In this document: one piece after another, positions 20,787 through 32,204 of the stretch
How positions within the stretch are numbered: the first letter of the stretch is position 1
How the letters are laid out: each line of letters starts with the position of its first letter
Origin: Thiobacillus denitrificans ATCC 25259
GTDB lineage: Bacteria; Pseudomonadota; Gammaproteobacteria; Burkholderiales; Thiobacillaceae
Length of the DNA: 64,000 bases
NCBI RefSeq assembly: GCF_000012745.1
Contig: NC_007404.1
Span: forward strand, 1,612,001 to 1,676,000
Reading direction: 5' to 3'
Program-made: the position numbers and the translations under genes
Notes under the pieces: model-generated
Told to the model about the DNA's origin: nothing
The model's database searches: none
The model's input: only the letters and a program-made list of their open reading frames with translations

Positions 20787-20986
20787 AAGTCAGTCCTTCT
20801 TTACCGATTCGGCACGCCGGAATGGGGACGCGGACTCTGGCGCAGTCTCCCGTTCCGACACGAGCACTGCATGTGCCGGATCAATGACGTTGAAAAAAGT
20901 GCGCTGCTGACACGGCTCGCGACCAGAGGGGGCCGAGCGGCTCGTCGCCGTCCGTGCCGCGAAGCGGGCGCCGGATTGCCTGGCGA

Positions 20987-21220
20987 TCAGTTCGAGTGGC
21001 TGTTGACGTAGTCGATGGCCTGCTGGACGGTGGTGATTTTCTCGGCGTCTTCGTCGGGAATTTCGCAACCGAATTCTTCTTCCAGCGCCATCACCAGCTC
21101 GACGGTGTCGAGCGAGTCGGCGCCAAGGTCGCCAACGAAGGAGGACTCGCTCTTGATGTCCGCCTCGTTCACGCCCAACTGCTCGGCGACGACTTTAATT
21201 ACACGCTGTACGTTATCCAT
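20987..21220 (-). CDS. acpP: Acyl carrier protein
   Basis: A 77-residue acidic four-helix carrier protein with the 4'-phosphopantetheine site Ser36 in [20 protein letters not shown]. It carries growing acyl chains for the fab enzymes encoded around it. An AGAGGATGAGG segment precedes the ATG. The 200 bases downstream to fabF hold no gene I can support. Confidence 0.98.
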   Translation of the reverse strand: MDNVQRVIKVVAEQLGVNEADIKSESSFVGDLGADSLDTVELVMALEEEFGCEIPDEDAEKITTVQQAIDYVNSHSN

Positions 21221-21271
21221 TCCTCATCCTCTCTTGAAATAAGGCCCCGAATGAAATCGAAGCCCGGAAAA

Positions 21272-21305
21272 TTAACCCCGCGATTTTACCAAACTTTGCG
21301 CGGGG
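21272..21305 (-). terminator. Possible attenuator hairpin between fabG and acpP
   Basis: Read on the minus strand, CCCCGCG and CGCGGGG flank a 16-base loop and are followed by TTAATTTT. The stem is GC-rich and the T-run is interrupted. It could partly end fabG transcripts ahead of the highly expressed acpP. Confidence 0.4.
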
Positions 21306-21306
21306 A

Positions 21307-22077
21307 TCACGCCATGTACATACCGCCGTTGACGTGCAAGGTCGTGCCCGAAATATAGCCCGCCGCGGGCGACGCCAGGAAGGCGACAGCCTGTGCGATA
21401 TCGTCGGCGGCGCCCAGTCTGCCGAGCGGAATATGCGCAAGCAAGGCCTCGCGTTGGGCGTCGGGCAGTGCACGGGTCATGTCGGTATCGATGAAGCCGG
21501 GCGCGACGCAATTGACCGTGATGTTGCGACTGCCGACTTCGCGCGCCAGCGACTTCGTGAAGCCCATGATCCCGGCCTTGGCCGCGCTGTAGTTGGTCTG
21601 CCCGGCGTTACCCATCGCCCCGACCACTGACGCGATCGAGATGATGCGGCCGCTGCGCGCCTTCATCATCGCGCGCAGCACGGCGCGCGACAGGCGGAAG
21701 ACCGAGGTCAGATTGGTCGCCAGGATGTCGTCCCACTCCTCGTCCTTCATGCGCATCAGCAGGTTGTCGCGGGTGATGCCGGCGTTGTTGACGAGCACGC
21801 CGATGTCGCCGAACTGCTTGCCGATGGCCGCGATGACGGCATCGACTTCGGCGGCGTCGGTGACGTCGAGCGTCATGCCCGCGCCTTTGACGCCGGCCGC
21901 GACGAGGTAGTCGCCGATCGCCTGTGCACCCTTGTCGCTGGTCGCTGTGCCGACCACGGTGGCCCCCGCCTCGCCGAGCGCGAGCGCGATCGCCTGACCG
22001 ATGCCCCGGCTCGCGCCGGTGACCAGCGCGACCCGGCCTTGCAGATTCGCACGCTGTGCGAAGCGTCCCTCCTCCAT
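21307..22077 (-). CDS. fabG: 3-oxoacyl-ACP reductase
   Basis: A 256-residue short-chain dehydrogenase with TGASRGIG (residues 20-27), NNAGITRDNLLMRM and the catalytic NYSAAKAG. It ends with SGTTLHVNGGMYMA, typical of FabG. It reduces 3-oxoacyl-ACP with NADPH. I chose the ATG at 22077, preceded by AAGGAG. fabD lies 10 bases upstream. Confidence 0.96.
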   Translation of the reverse strand: MEEGRFAQRANLQGRVALVTGASRGIGQAIALALGEAGATVVGTATSDKGAQAIGDYLVAAGVKGAGMTLDVTDAAEVDAVIAAIGKQFGDIGVLVNNAGITRDNLLMRMKDEEWDDILATNLTSVFRLSRAVLRAMMKARSGRIISIASVVGAMGNAGQTNYSAAKAGIMGFTKSLAREVGSRNITVNCVAPGFIDTDMTRALPDAQREALLAHIPLGRLGAADDIAQAVAFLASPAAGYISGTTLHVNGGMYMA

Positions 22078-22087
22078 CCTTTTCTCC

Positions 22088-23008
22088 TTAGTTGAGTGCG
22101 GCCTGCAGGCTCGCTTCGTCGACGAGCGCGAGCGCGGCGAGGCTGTCGTCGATACGTTTGTTGAGCCCGGCCAGCACCTTGCCGGGGCCGCATTCAATGA
22201 CGCGCTCGACACCCGCCGCCTTGAGCGCCCGCACGGTTTCGACCCACCGGACCGGCGTATGCAGTTGCTTGGCGAGGGCGGCGCGGATCGCCGCCGCCTC
22301 GTCATGGGATTGCACGTCGGTATTGTGAAGCACCGGAATACGCGGCGCGGAAATCGCCACGTTCTCAAGGTAGGCCAGCAGCTTCTCGGCTGCCGGGCGC
22401 ATCAGGGAAGAGTGCGACGGCACGCTGACCGGCAGCGGCAAGGCCCGCTTCGCGCCCCGCTCCTTGGCGAGCGCCATTGCACGCTCGACCGCGCCCTTGT
22501 TGCCGGCGATGACGACCTGTCCGGGCGAATTGAGATTCACCGCCTCGACCACTTCCCCCGCCGCCGCATCGGCGCACACCGCACGCACGGCATCATCGTC
22601 CAGACCGAGAATCGCGGCCATCGCGCCGACGCCTTCGGGCACGGCGGACTGCATGGCCTCGGCACGAAAGCGCACGAGCTTGATCGCGTCGACGAAACTC
22701 AAGGCGTCGGCAGCGACCAGCGCCGCGTATTCGCCGAGACTGTGCCCTGCGAGCACCACCGGCTTCGCCCCGCCCTGGGTCTGCCACGCCCGCCAGGCGG
22801 CGACGTCCGCTGCCAACATCGCGGGCTGGGTGTTCACGGTCTGGTTCAGAAGCTCGGCCGGCCCCTCGGTCACGAGTGCCCAAAGGTCCTGGCCCAACGC
22901 GTCGGAGGCCTCGGCGAAGGTGGCACGTATGTCGGCGCGCGCGCCCCAGCCCTGCATCATGCCGACCGACTGCGAGCCCTGTCCGGGAAACACGAATGCA
23001 AGCTTCAT
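22088..23008 (-). CDS. fabD: Malonyl-CoA:ACP transacylase
   Basis: A 306-residue acyltransferase with FPGQGSQSVGM at the start and the nucleophile Ser90 in GHSLGEYAAL. A later VPSHSSLM segment supplies the catalytic His. It loads malonyl groups onto ACP. The start chosen is MKLAFVFPGQG at 23008, with a second ATG four codons upstream as an alternative. Confidence 0.96.
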   Translation of the reverse strand: MKLAFVFPGQGSQSVGMMQGWGARADIRATFAEASDALGQDLWALVTEGPAELLNQTVNTQPAMLAADVAAWRAWQTQGGAKPVVLAGHSLGEYAALVAADALSFVDAIKLVRFRAEAMQSAVPEGVGAMAAILGLDDDAVRAVCADAAAGEVVEAVNLNSPGQVVIAGNKGAVERAMALAKERGAKRALPLPVSVPSHSSLMRPAAEKLLAYLENVAISAPRIPVLHNTDVQSHDEAAAIRAALAKQLHTPVRWVETVRALKAAGVERVIECGPGKVLAGLNKRIDDSLAALALVDEASLQAALN

Positions 23009-23188
23009 TGTTGTATCCATGAGTATTCAGTGAAGGTGGATACCCGCACGGCGGATGCCATGCCGGCGCGTAAAACACAAGCGGGTTTCACTGTGCGACC
23101 CTCTAGCGCGGCGGAGTCACTGCAGCGCCCCGGCACCAGCGGGAATTCGGAACATGACGTCGACACGCTGCGTTCGGTGGCCGTGCCA

Positions 23189-24148
23189 TCAATACCTAAG
23201 CAGCGCCGAGCCCCAGGTGAACCCCCCGCCGAACGCCTCCATGAGCACGATCTGGCCGCGCTTGATACGGCCGTCCCGCACGGCGGCGTCGAACGCGAGC
23301 GGCACCGACGCGGCCGAGGTGTTGCCGTGTCCGGCGACCGTCGTCACGACGTTGTCCATGCTCATGCCGAGCTTCTTCGCGGTCGCCGAGATGATGCGGA
23401 TGTTGGCCTGATGCGGCACCAGCCAATCGATGTCGGTCTTGGCGAGGCCGTTCGCCTCGAGCGTCTCGTCAACAATGCGATCGAGCGTGTTGACAGCCAT
23501 CTTGAACACCGCGTTGCCCTCCATGCGCATGAGCGCGGGTGTTTTCGAGCCGCTCGAAGGGCCGGTCGTCGTGCGCAGCAATTCCTTGTGCCGGCCATCG
23601 GCGTGGATATGCGTCGCGATGATCCCCGGCTCGGACGATGCTCCGACGACGACGGCGCCTGCGCCGTCCCCCCACAGAATACAGTTGCTGCGGTCGTTCC
23701 AGTCGGTGATGCGCGACAAGGTCTCCGCGCCGACCACGAGCACATGCTTCGCCGCGCCGCCCTTGATGAACTGGTCGGCCACCGAGAGCGCGTAGACGAA
23801 GCCGCTGCAGACGGCCTGTAGATCGAAGGCCGGCTTGCCGTTGGTCATGCCGAGCTTGGACTGCACGATGCAGGCCGTGCTTGGAAAGACCAGATCCGGC
23901 GTCGTCGTCGCGACCAGCAGGAGGTCGATGTCGTCGGCCGCGAGATTCGCCGCCTCGAGTGCCGCGCGGGCTGCCGCAGTCGCGAGGTCGCTCGTGAATT
24001 CGCCGTCGGCCGCGATGTGCCGTTCGCGGATGCCGGTGCGGTCGACGATCCACTGGTCGTTGGTGTCGACGAGCTTCTCAAGGTCGGCGTTGGTCAAGAT
24101 GCGCGCCGGCAGGTAACCGCCGGTGCCGAGAATGCGGGAATAGGTCAA
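23189..24148 (-). CDS. fabH: Beta-ketoacyl-ACP synthase III
   Basis: A 319-residue initiating condensing enzyme. The triad is Cys114 in [13 protein letters not shown], the His in VPHQAN and the Asn in GHGNTSAA. It joins acetyl-CoA and malonyl-ACP. The start appears to be a TTG at 24148 overlapping the plsX stop (TTGA), giving [14 protein letters not shown], the normal FabH opening. About 180 bases separate it from fabD. Confidence 0.95.
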
Positions 24149-25164
24149 GCGGCCACCCGTTGCAGGAGTTGGATCTGATCCGTGATGCGTTTCAGCACGT
24201 TGTTGCGGACCTCGTCGCCGGCGGTTTCGATCGCATGCTCGAAGGCGTAGCGGTCGGCCGAACCATGGCTTTTCACCACCACGCCTTTGAGGCCCAGGAG
24301 CGTGGCGCCGTTGTAACGGCGCGGGTCGAGCCGGCGCTTGAAGGCTTTCAGCACGGGCAAGGCGATCAGCCCGGCGATACGGGTGAGCCAGTTGCGCTTG
24401 AATTCCGCCTTGAGCACGGTCGAAATCATCTTGGCCAGCCCTTCCGACGCTTTCAACGTGACGTTGCCGACAAAGCCGTCGCAGACGACGACGTCGGTCG
24501 TTCCCTTGAAGATGTCGTTGCCTTCGACGTTGCCGTAGAAGTTCAGGTGACTGTCGCGCAGCAGTTCCGCCGCACGCTTCACCATCTCGTTGCCCTTGAT
24601 GTCTTCCTCGCCGACGTTGAGCAGCCCGACGCTCGGATTCTGCTTGTGTTCGACCGCGGAAACGAGCATCGCGCCCATGATGCCGAACTGCAGCAGATGC
24701 TCGGCCGTGCAGTCGACGTTGGCGCCCATGTCGAGCACCAGCGCGTGGCCGCTGACCGTCGGCATGACGGCCGCGATGGCTGGCCGATCGATTCCCGGCA
24801 GGGTCTTGAGGACGAAGCGCGCGGTCGCCATCAGGGCGCCGGTATTTCCGGCCGACACGCAGGCGTCGGCCTCGCCGGACTTGACGAGATCGATGGCGAC
24901 GCGCATCGAGGAATCCTTCTTGCCGCGCAGCGCGAGCGCCGGCGCCTCGTCCATCGCGACGACCTGGCTGGCGTGGCGCACGATGAGCCGCGGCCCCGGG
25001 CCGGACCGGTGCGCCCGGAGTTCGGCCGCGATAATGTCCTGCGGGCCGACCAGGATGACGTTGAGGTCGGGATGACGCGCAAGACAACGGATCGCCGCCG
25101 GGACCGTGACATGGGGACCGTGGTCGCCCCCCATGACGTCGATGGCGACTGTGATGTTTCTCAT
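24145..25164 (-). CDS. plsX: Phosphate acyltransferase PlsX
   Basis: A 339-residue PlsX beginning [21 protein letters not shown]. It converts acyl-ACP to acyl-phosphate for phospholipid synthesis. Conserved segments include GNTGALMA and CDGFVGNV. The start at 25164 removes a low-quality upstream extension. It sits between rpmF and fabH, as in most proteobacteria. Confidence 0.96.
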
Positions 25165-25222
25165 ACAGCCGAAAGCGTGGGCTGGAACGATACGCCGGGC
25201 GGGCGCCCGGCGAGCGATTGAA

Positions 25223-25402
25223 TTATTCGCCCTTGGCCTTGACGACCTTGCGGCCGCGGTAGAAGCCGTTGGGGCTGATGTGGTGACGCAGATGCGCTTC
25301 ACCGGTCGTCGGCTCGACGGCCAGTGCGGGGTTGGTCAGAAAGTCGTGCGAACGGTGCATGCCGCGCTTGGACGGGGACTTCTTGTTCTGTTGGACTGCC
25401 AT
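25223..25402 (-). CDS. rpmF: 50S ribosomal protein L32
   Basis: A 59-residue basic protein beginning [20 protein letters not shown] and containing [16 protein letters not shown], diagnostic of L32. It has a GGAG site ahead of the ATG and lies between yceD and plsX. This form has no zinc-binding cysteines. Confidence 0.97.
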
Positions 25403-25430
25403 TTCTTACTCCTTAAAAATTGTGCGCCCC

Positions 25431-25865
25431 TCAGACGGGGCATTCACCTTCCGCGTGCATCGCCGCCAACGGCAGGCTCAACAGCACTTCATCCTCAAGC
25501 AAACCGACGAGATCGAGTGTCTCGCCGACCAAAATCGCATCACTGCCGGGCAGCGCATCCAGCCGCTCGAGCTCGCTCTCGTTGCGCGCCAGGTGAACGA
25601 CGCGATCGATGTCGACCTCATGCCGCATGCCGTTGAGACAGCGTTGACAGGTCAACTCGACCTCGCCGCGTACCGTCAACTGCAGCGACAGGCCGCCGCG
25701 TGCGTCGCTTCGCCCGGCCACTCGACAGGACAACTCACCTTGCGTAAATTCGTGGGCAAGGCGCGGAAACGCCGAGACGTCCGACCGCGCTTCCCAGGAC
25801 CGGGACTCCCTGCAAAAACGCCGGGGATCGATTTCAACAGGCTGCAGCATTTGAAGGTCGACCAC
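25431..25865 (-). CDS. yceD: YceD family (DUF177) protein
   Basis: A 144-residue protein whose centre carries CQRCLNGMRHEVDI, the conserved Cys-pair region of the DUF177 family. Relatives influence 23S rRNA accumulation. It is the first gene of the long minus-strand cluster and, as usual, directly precedes rpmF. The roughly 90-base gap to the divergent pycA should hold both promoters. Confidence 0.9.
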   Translation of the reverse strand: MVDLQMLQPVEIDPRRFCRESRSWEARSDVSAFPRLAHEFTQGELSCRVAGRSDARGGLSLQLTVRGEVELTCQRCLNGMRHEVDIDRVVHLARNESELERLDALPGSDAILVGETLDLVGLLEDEVLLSLPLAAMHAEGECPV

Positions 25866-25954
25866 CTGATCCCGTCGCCTTACCCCGCGACCCGGTTAAA
25901 CATTAGCCCGCAATGATATGATTTCGCGTTATTTTTGTCAAAGAAACGGTGACC

Positions 25955-27373
<1,419 letters not shown>

Positions 27374-27388
27374 GAAGGCCCTCAAGAC

Positions 27389-29236
27389 ATGAACAAAGTA
27401 TTCGTCACCGATCTCGTCCTGCGCGACGGCCACCAGTCGCTCATCGCCACCCGCATGCGCACCGAGGACATGCTGCCGATCTGCGGCAAGCTCGACCAGG
27501 TCGGCTTCTGGTCGCTCGAAGCCTGGGGTGGAGCAACCTTCGACGCCTGCGTGCGCTTCCTGCGCGAAGACCCGTGGGAGCGCCTGCGCAAGCTGCGTAA
27601 AGCGCTGCCCAACACACCGATCCAGATGCTACTGCGCGGGCAGAACCTGCTCGGCTACCGCAACTATTCGGACGACGTCGTGCGCGCGTTCGTTCAGAAA
27701 TCTGCCGACAACGGGGTCGACGTGTTCCGCGTGTTCGACGCGATGAACGACGTACGCAACCTGCGCGTCTCGATCGAAGCCGTCAAAGCGGCCGGCAAGC
27801 ACGCCGAAGGCGCGATCAGCTACACCACGAGCCCGGTGCACGACATCCCGCACTTCGTCACCCTCGCGCGCGGCCTCGCCGAGATGGGCTGCGACACGAT
27901 CGCGATCAAGGACATGGCGGGCTTGCTCACGCCTTACACCGCGTACGACCTCGTGTGCGCGATCCGCGAAGCGACGCACCTGCCGATCCACACGCACAGC
28001 CACGCGACGTCGGGCCTCGCACACATGACGCACCTCAAGGCGGTCGAGGCCGGCGCGACCATCATCGACACCAGCGTCGGGGCGTTTGCCGAAGGCGCGA
28101 GTCACCCGACGACGCAAAGCCTCGTCGCCGCGCTCGCCGGCACCGCTTACGACACCGGACTGTCGTTGCCGCTGATCGAGGAGATCTCGGCCTACTTTAA
28201 GGACGTGCGCAAGAAATACTGGCAGTTCGAATCCGCCTTCACCGGCACCGACACCCGCGTCCTGATCAACCAGGTGCCGGGGGGAATGATCTCCAACCTC
28301 GCCAACCAGCTCAAGGAACAGGGCGCGCTCGACAAGATGGACGCCGTGCTCGAGGAGATTCCGCGGGTACGCGAGGACCTTGGCTACCCGCCGCTGGTGA
28401 CGCCTACCTCGCAGATCGTCGGCACGCAGGCGGCGCTCAACGTCCTCACCGGCGCACGCTACAAGTCGGTCACGAACGAGGTGAAGCTCTATCTTCAGGG
28501 GCGCTACGGACGCGCTCCCGGGCATGTCAACGAGGAAGTGCGCAAAATGGCCATCGGCGACCTCGACGTCACGACCGGCCGTCCGGCCGACCTGCTCGGC
28601 GACGAGCTCGACAAGCTGCGCGGCGAAATCGAGGGCCTGGCCAAGTCGGACGAGGACGTGCTGACCTACGCGATGTTCCCCGAGATCGGCAAGACCTGGC
28701 TGCAGGAGCGCGCGGCCGGAAGCCTGAAGCCCGAGCCGCTGCTGCCGCCGGGCGCGACCGAACAGGCGAGCACGACCCGCTACGCCGCCGACGAATTCAA
28801 GGTCACGCTGCACGGCGAGACCTACCACATCAAGCTCTCGGGAAGCGGTCGCAGCGAGGCCGCGCAGCGGCCCTACTTCGTATCGATCGACGGGGTCTCC
28901 GAGGAAGTTCTGGTCGAGCCCTTGAACGAGGTCCCCCTGTCGGGCGGCGCCGACACGCCGCGCAAATTGCCGGCCGAAGCGGCGTCCGCGCCGGGGGAAA
29001 AACCGCGCGCGCGCCATCCCGGTCACGTCACGGCGGCGATGCCGGGCAACGTCGTCGACGTTCTCGTCAGCGTCGGCCAGACCGTCCAGGCCGGCGACGG
29101 CGTGCTCGTGATCGAAGCGATGAAGATGGAAAGCGAAGTCCAGGCGCCGATCGCCGGTGTCGTCATCAACCTGTTCGCCAAGAAAGGCGACGCGGTGACG
29201 CCCGACATGGCGCTCGTCGAGATCCAGCCCGCATGA
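27389..29236 (+). CDS. pycB: Pyruvate carboxylase subunit B (biotin carboxyltransferase)
   Basis: A 615-residue protein. An N-terminal carboxyltransferase barrel starts with LVLRDGHQSLIATRMRTEDM and contains the metal-binding HTHSHATSG. A C-terminal biotinyl domain has Lys579 in IEAMKMESEV. The same architecture occurs in the oxaloacetate decarboxylase alpha chain, but no OadB/OadG membrane subunits are nearby and a biotin carboxylase precedes it. This favours anaplerotic oxaloacetate formation. Confidence 0.9.
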   Translation: MNKVFVTDLVLRDGHQSLIATRMRTEDMLPICGKLDQVGFWSLEAWGGATFDACVRFLREDPWERLRKLRKALPNTPIQMLLRGQNLLGYRNYSDDVVRAFVQKSADNGVDVFRVFDAMNDVRNLRVSIEAVKAAGKHAEGAISYTTSPVHDIPHFVTLARGLAEMGCDTIAIKDMAGLLTPYTAYDLVCAIREATHLPIHTHSHATSGLAHMTHLKAVEAGATIIDTSVGAFAEGASHPTTQSLVAALAGTAYDTGLSLPLIEEISAYFKDVRKKYWQFESAFTGTDTRVLINQVPGGMISNLANQLKEQGALDKMDAVLEEIPRVREDLGYPPLVTPTSQIVGTQAALNVLTGARYKSVTNEVKLYLQGRYGRAPGHVNEEVRKMAIGDLDVTTGRPADLLGDELDKLRGEIEGLAKSDEDVLTYAMFPEIGKTWLQERAAGSLKPEPLLPPGATEQASTTRYAADEFKVTLHGETYHIKLSGSGRSEAAQRPYFVSIDGVSEEVLVEPLNEVPLSGGADTPRKLPAEAASAPGEKPRARHPGHVTAAMPGNVVDVLVSVGQTVQAGDGVLVIEAMKMESEVQAPIAGVVINLFAKKGDAVTPDMALVEIQPA

Positions 29237-29838
29237 CGCGCACGAGCCCCACGCTCGTCCTCGCCTCGACCTCGCGCTACCGGCGCGAACTGTTGGCGCG
29301 GCTCCGCCTGCCCTTCGAGGTGCTCGCGCCGAACGTCGACGAGACGCCGCTACCCGGCGAAACGCGCTCGGCGACCGCACTGCGGCTGTCGGTGCTCAAG
29401 GCGCAGGCCGCCGCAATGACCCATCGCGATGCGCTGGTCATCGGCTCCGACCAGGTCCTGATGCTCGGCACCGAACAGCTCGGCAAGCCGGGCGACCATG
29501 AGCGCGCCTTCGCCCAGCTCAAGAAGATGCAGGGTCGCGCAATGGTCTTCCACACCGCGCTCACGCTGCTCAACAGTCGCACGGGCTCGGTGCAGACGCG
29601 CGACGTGCCGACGGTCGTGCACATTCGCCCGCTCACCGACGCCCAGATCGAGGCCTACCTAAAAAAGGAGCAGCCCTACGATTGCGCGGGCTCGGCGAAG
29701 AGCGAGGCGCTCGGGATCGCGCTCATGGAGCGCATGGAGAGTCCCGACCCCACGGCATTGATCGGCCTGCCGCTGATGGCGCTGACCGAGATGCTCGCCC
29801 AGGAAGGCGTCGACGTTCTCACCTGGCCGGCGACGTAG
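29233..29838 (+). CDS. Maf/YceF family nucleotide pyrophosphatase
   Basis: A 201-residue Maf protein with the P-loop-like LASTSRYRRELLARL, the NVDET segment, the catalytic SDQVL motif and a central YDCAGSAKSE. Relatives hydrolyse modified nucleotides such as 7-methyl-GTP. Its start overlaps the pycB stop as ATGA. Confidence 0.92.
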   Translation: MTRTSPTLVLASTSRYRRELLARLRLPFEVLAPNVDETPLPGETRSATALRLSVLKAQAAAMTHRDALVIGSDQVLMLGTEQLGKPGDHERAFAQLKKMQGRAMVFHTALTLLNSRTGSVQTRDVPTVVHIRPLTDAQIEAYLKKEQPYDCAGSAKSEALGIALMERMESPDPTALIGLPLMALTEMLAQEGVDVLTWPAT

Positions 29839-29843
29839 TCCGC

Positions 29844-30545
29844 GTGGCCACGCTGTACCTGATCCCAGTGCCGCTCGGGCCGGTCAGCCCCGAGTCCTGT
29901 CTTCCCGCCGACACGCTCGCGGTCGCCCGCCGCCTCGAGCATTTCGTCGTCGAGCGCGCCAAGACCGCACGCGCGCACCTGAAGGCGATGGACCATCCGC
30001 TACCTCTGCAGTCGCTGCATCTCAGCGAACTCAACGAGCACACGCCGGCCGACGCCATTGGCGCCCTGCTCGCGCCGCTGCAAGCCGGGCACGATCTCGG
30101 TCTGCTCTCGGAAGCGGGCTGCCCCGCTGTCGCCGACCCGGGCGCGGCCCTTGTGCTGGCGGCGCATCGCGCGGGGTTCCGGGTCGTGCCGCTCGTCGGA
30201 CCTTCGTCGATTCTGCTCGCGCTAATGGCGTCGGGCCTCGGCGGTCAACGCTTCGCCTTCCACGGCTATCTGCCCGCGAAAGAACCCGAGCGCGTGCAAA
30301 GGATTCGCGAACTCGAAAAAGCTGCGCGCCGCGACCGCGCTACCCAGCTCTTCATCGAAACGCCTTACCGCAGCGCCGCGCTGCTGGACGCGCTCGCCGC
30401 CACACTCGCACCCGACACGCTCATCAGCGTCGGCGCCGACCTGAGCCTGCCGTCTCAATTGATCAGAACGCTTGACGCCAAATCCTGGCGCGGCCGGAGC
30501 GGCGAGTTCCGCGATCGCCTGGTCGTCTTCGCCGTCGCGGCGTGA
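29844..30545 (+). CDS. RsmI-like SAM-dependent (tetrapyrrole-type) methyltransferase
   Basis: A 233-residue protein with the tetrapyrrole/RsmI methylase fold. Typical segments are YLIPVPLG, LLSEAGCPAVADPGAALV, VPLVGPSSILLALMASGL and FHGYLPAK. RsmI methylates the 16S rRNA ribose at C1402, but this is a shorter paralogue form, so the exact target is uncertain. It starts with GTG at 29844, five bases after the maf stop. Confidence 0.85.
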   Translation: MATLYLIPVPLGPVSPESCLPADTLAVARRLEHFVVERAKTARAHLKAMDHPLPLQSLHLSELNEHTPADAIGALLAPLQAGHDLGLLSEAGCPAVADPGAALVLAAHRAGFRVVPLVGPSSILLALMASGLGGQRFAFHGYLPAKEPERVQRIRELEKAARRDRATQLFIETPYRSAALLDALAATLAPDTLISVGADLSLPSQLIRTLDAKSWRGRSGEFRDRLVVFAVAA

Positions 30546-30691
30546 TTGCCACGCGGCTGAGGCGCGGGGCGGGTTATAGCCGACGCGAGCCGCAGTGTCG
30601 AAGTCCTGTGAACACGGCGAGAAGCAGCGACCGCTACCGATCAACCCGCTGAAATGTGACCGGCGCGCCGGCCGAACCAAGGGCCCGTCTT

Positions 30692-30919
30692 CTAGGCGTC
30701 TTCCGCCAGGACCAGTCGGTCGAGCCGCAGCGTGAGCGCCTCGCCGCCGTCGGTCTCGGCGCGCAGCCATTCGGCGCCCTCGCGCGTATAGACGTCGAGA
30801 GGCCGCAGGCGCTGTTTTTGCCCATCGATCTTGACCTCGAGCCATTGCCCGGTGAGCGCGGCGAACTCGAGACGCTCGTGTTGCGCGCAGGGAATGGGCG
30901 CGTAAGGCGTCTCGCTCAC
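30692..30919 (-). CDS. rof: Rho-binding antiterminator (Rof/YaeO)
   Basis: A 75-residue protein with the Rof pattern: YAPIPCAQHERLE near the start, then a short beta-barrel ending LTLRLDRLVLAED. Rof binds the Rho hexamer and blocks RNA entry, reducing termination. It is the last gene of an operon in which every gene overlaps the next, and its ATG overlaps the sppA stop. Confidence 0.82.
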   Translation of the reverse strand: MSETPYAPIPCAQHERLEFAALTGQWLEVKIDGQKQRLRPLDVYTREGAEWLRAETDGGEALTLRLDRLVLAEDA

Positions 30920-31857
30920 CGCAACTGCACGCCCGCGCGATCCGTCAACCCCATCGCTTTGGCCATCGTCGCGCCGAGGCGGCCCGCGAGGCGCTCGGCG
31001 AGGCTCTCCTCCTTCGTGAAGTCGACGATGTCCTCGGCCTTGATGACGTCGCGTGCGACCGTATCGAGGCTGCCGATTTCGTCAGCGAGCCCCAGCTGGA
31101 TGCTGCGCTCGCCGCTCCAGACCAGACCGGTGAACATGTCGGGCGTCTCCTTCAGGCGCTTGCCGCGGCCCTCGCGTACGGTGGCGATGAACTGGCCGTG
31201 GATCTCCTCCAGCATCTGCTTGGCGTAGGCCTGCTGCTCGGGGTTGACGGGCGAGAACGGATCGAGGAAGCCCTTGTTTTCACCAGCGGTCAGCAGGCGG
31301 CGCTCGACGCCGAGTTTCTGCATCGTCTCGGTGAAGCCGAAGCCATCCATCAACACGCCGATCGAGCCGACGATGCTCGCCTTGTCGACGAAGATCTTGT
31401 CGGCGCCGACTGCGACGTAGTAGCCGCCGGACGCGCAGATGTCGTCGACCACCGCATAAAGCGGCACCTGCGGGTGGAGCTTGCGCAGGCGCCGGATCTC
31501 GTCGTAGATCTGGCCGGCCTGCACGGGGCTGCCGCCTGGGCTGTTGATCCGCAGCACCACGCCCTTGGTCTTCTTGTCCTCGAAGGCGCTCTGCAGGCTC
31601 GTGATCACGGCGTCGGCGCTCGCCTGGTCGGACGCGATCACGCCCTGCAGGTCGACCAACGCCGTGTGTGCCTTGGGGATGCCGACGCCGTCGTCGCCGA
31701 ACCAGCCGGCCACGAGGAACAGCACGATGAACAGATACAGAAAGCCGAGCGACTTGAAGAGGATGCTCCAGTGGCGGCTGCGGCGTTGCTCCTGCACCGC
31801 GGCCAGTGCGAGCTTTTGCAGGACGTCGCGTTCCCAGTTGGGTTGAGGTTCGCTCAT
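30916..31857 (-). CDS. sppA: Signal peptide peptidase SppA, short (36K) type
   Basis: A 313-residue S49 serine protease anchored by one membrane helix (about residues 32-52). The nucleophile is Ser143 in DDICASGGYY and the general base is probably Lys195 in ENKGFLDPF. The 52-residue spacing matches the known Ser/Lys dyad of the Bacillus enzyme. It degrades leftover signal peptides in the membrane. It overlaps the Rieske gene upstream and rof downstream by ATGA. Confidence 0.95.
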   Translation of the reverse strand: MSEPQPNWERDVLQKLALAAVQEQRRSRHWSILFKSLGFLYLFIVLFLVAGWFGDDGVGIPKAHTALVDLQGVIASDQASADAVITSLQSAFEDKKTKGVVLRINSPGGSPVQAGQIYDEIRRLRKLHPQVPLYAVVDDICASGGYYVAVGADKIFVDKASIVGSIGVLMDGFGFTETMQKLGVERRLLTAGENKGFLDPFSPVNPEQQAYAKQMLEEIHGQFIATVREGRGKRLKETPDMFTGLVWSGERSIQLGLADEIGSLDTVARDVIKAEDIVDFTKEESLAERLAGRLGATMAKAMGLTDRAGVQLR

Positions 31858-32204
31858 TCTTCTTCCATCAGGTAAACATTGCCGTCGCGTTCAACGACGG
31901 ATAGGGGGATCAGGCCTCGGCCGGCGCAGCGCCCGCCGACACAGCGGCCGTCGCGCGGATGGTAAAGCGCGCCGTGCGTGGCGCAGACCAAGTATAGCCG
32001 CGAGTCGTCGAAGAACTGCCCCTCCTGCCAGTCGAGCTCGACCGGTATGTGGCCGCACTGATTGAGAAACGCGTGGGGCTGCCCCTCGAAGCGGACGACG
32101 AAGGCGGGCCGGCGAAGGTCACCGCGCTGCACGTCGAAACGGACGCCCTGCCCCGCCTCGGCCAGGTCTTCGGCGCGGCAGATCAGGCGTTCGCGTCGAG
32201 CCAT
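31854..32204 (-). CDS. Rieske [2Fe-2S] ferredoxin-like protein
   Basis: A 116-residue single Rieske domain with Cys50-x-His52 (NQCGHIPVEL) and Cys74-x2-His77 (VCATHGALYHP), the four cluster ligands. No membrane anchor or oxygenase domain is attached. It should be a small cytoplasmic electron carrier. It overlaps the HAD gene by 22 bases and sppA by four. Confidence 0.93.
   Translation of the reverse strand: MARRERLICRAEDLAEAGQGVRFDVQRGDLRRPAFVVRFEGQPHAFLNQCGHIPVELDWQEGQFFDDSRLYLVCATHGALYHPRDGRCVGGRCAGRGLIPLSVVERDGNVYLMEEE

Noticed and set aside
30546..30691. RNase P RNA or another structured RNA next to the RsmI-like gene
   Set aside because: The gap is only 146 bases and shows none of the conserved P RNA core segments.
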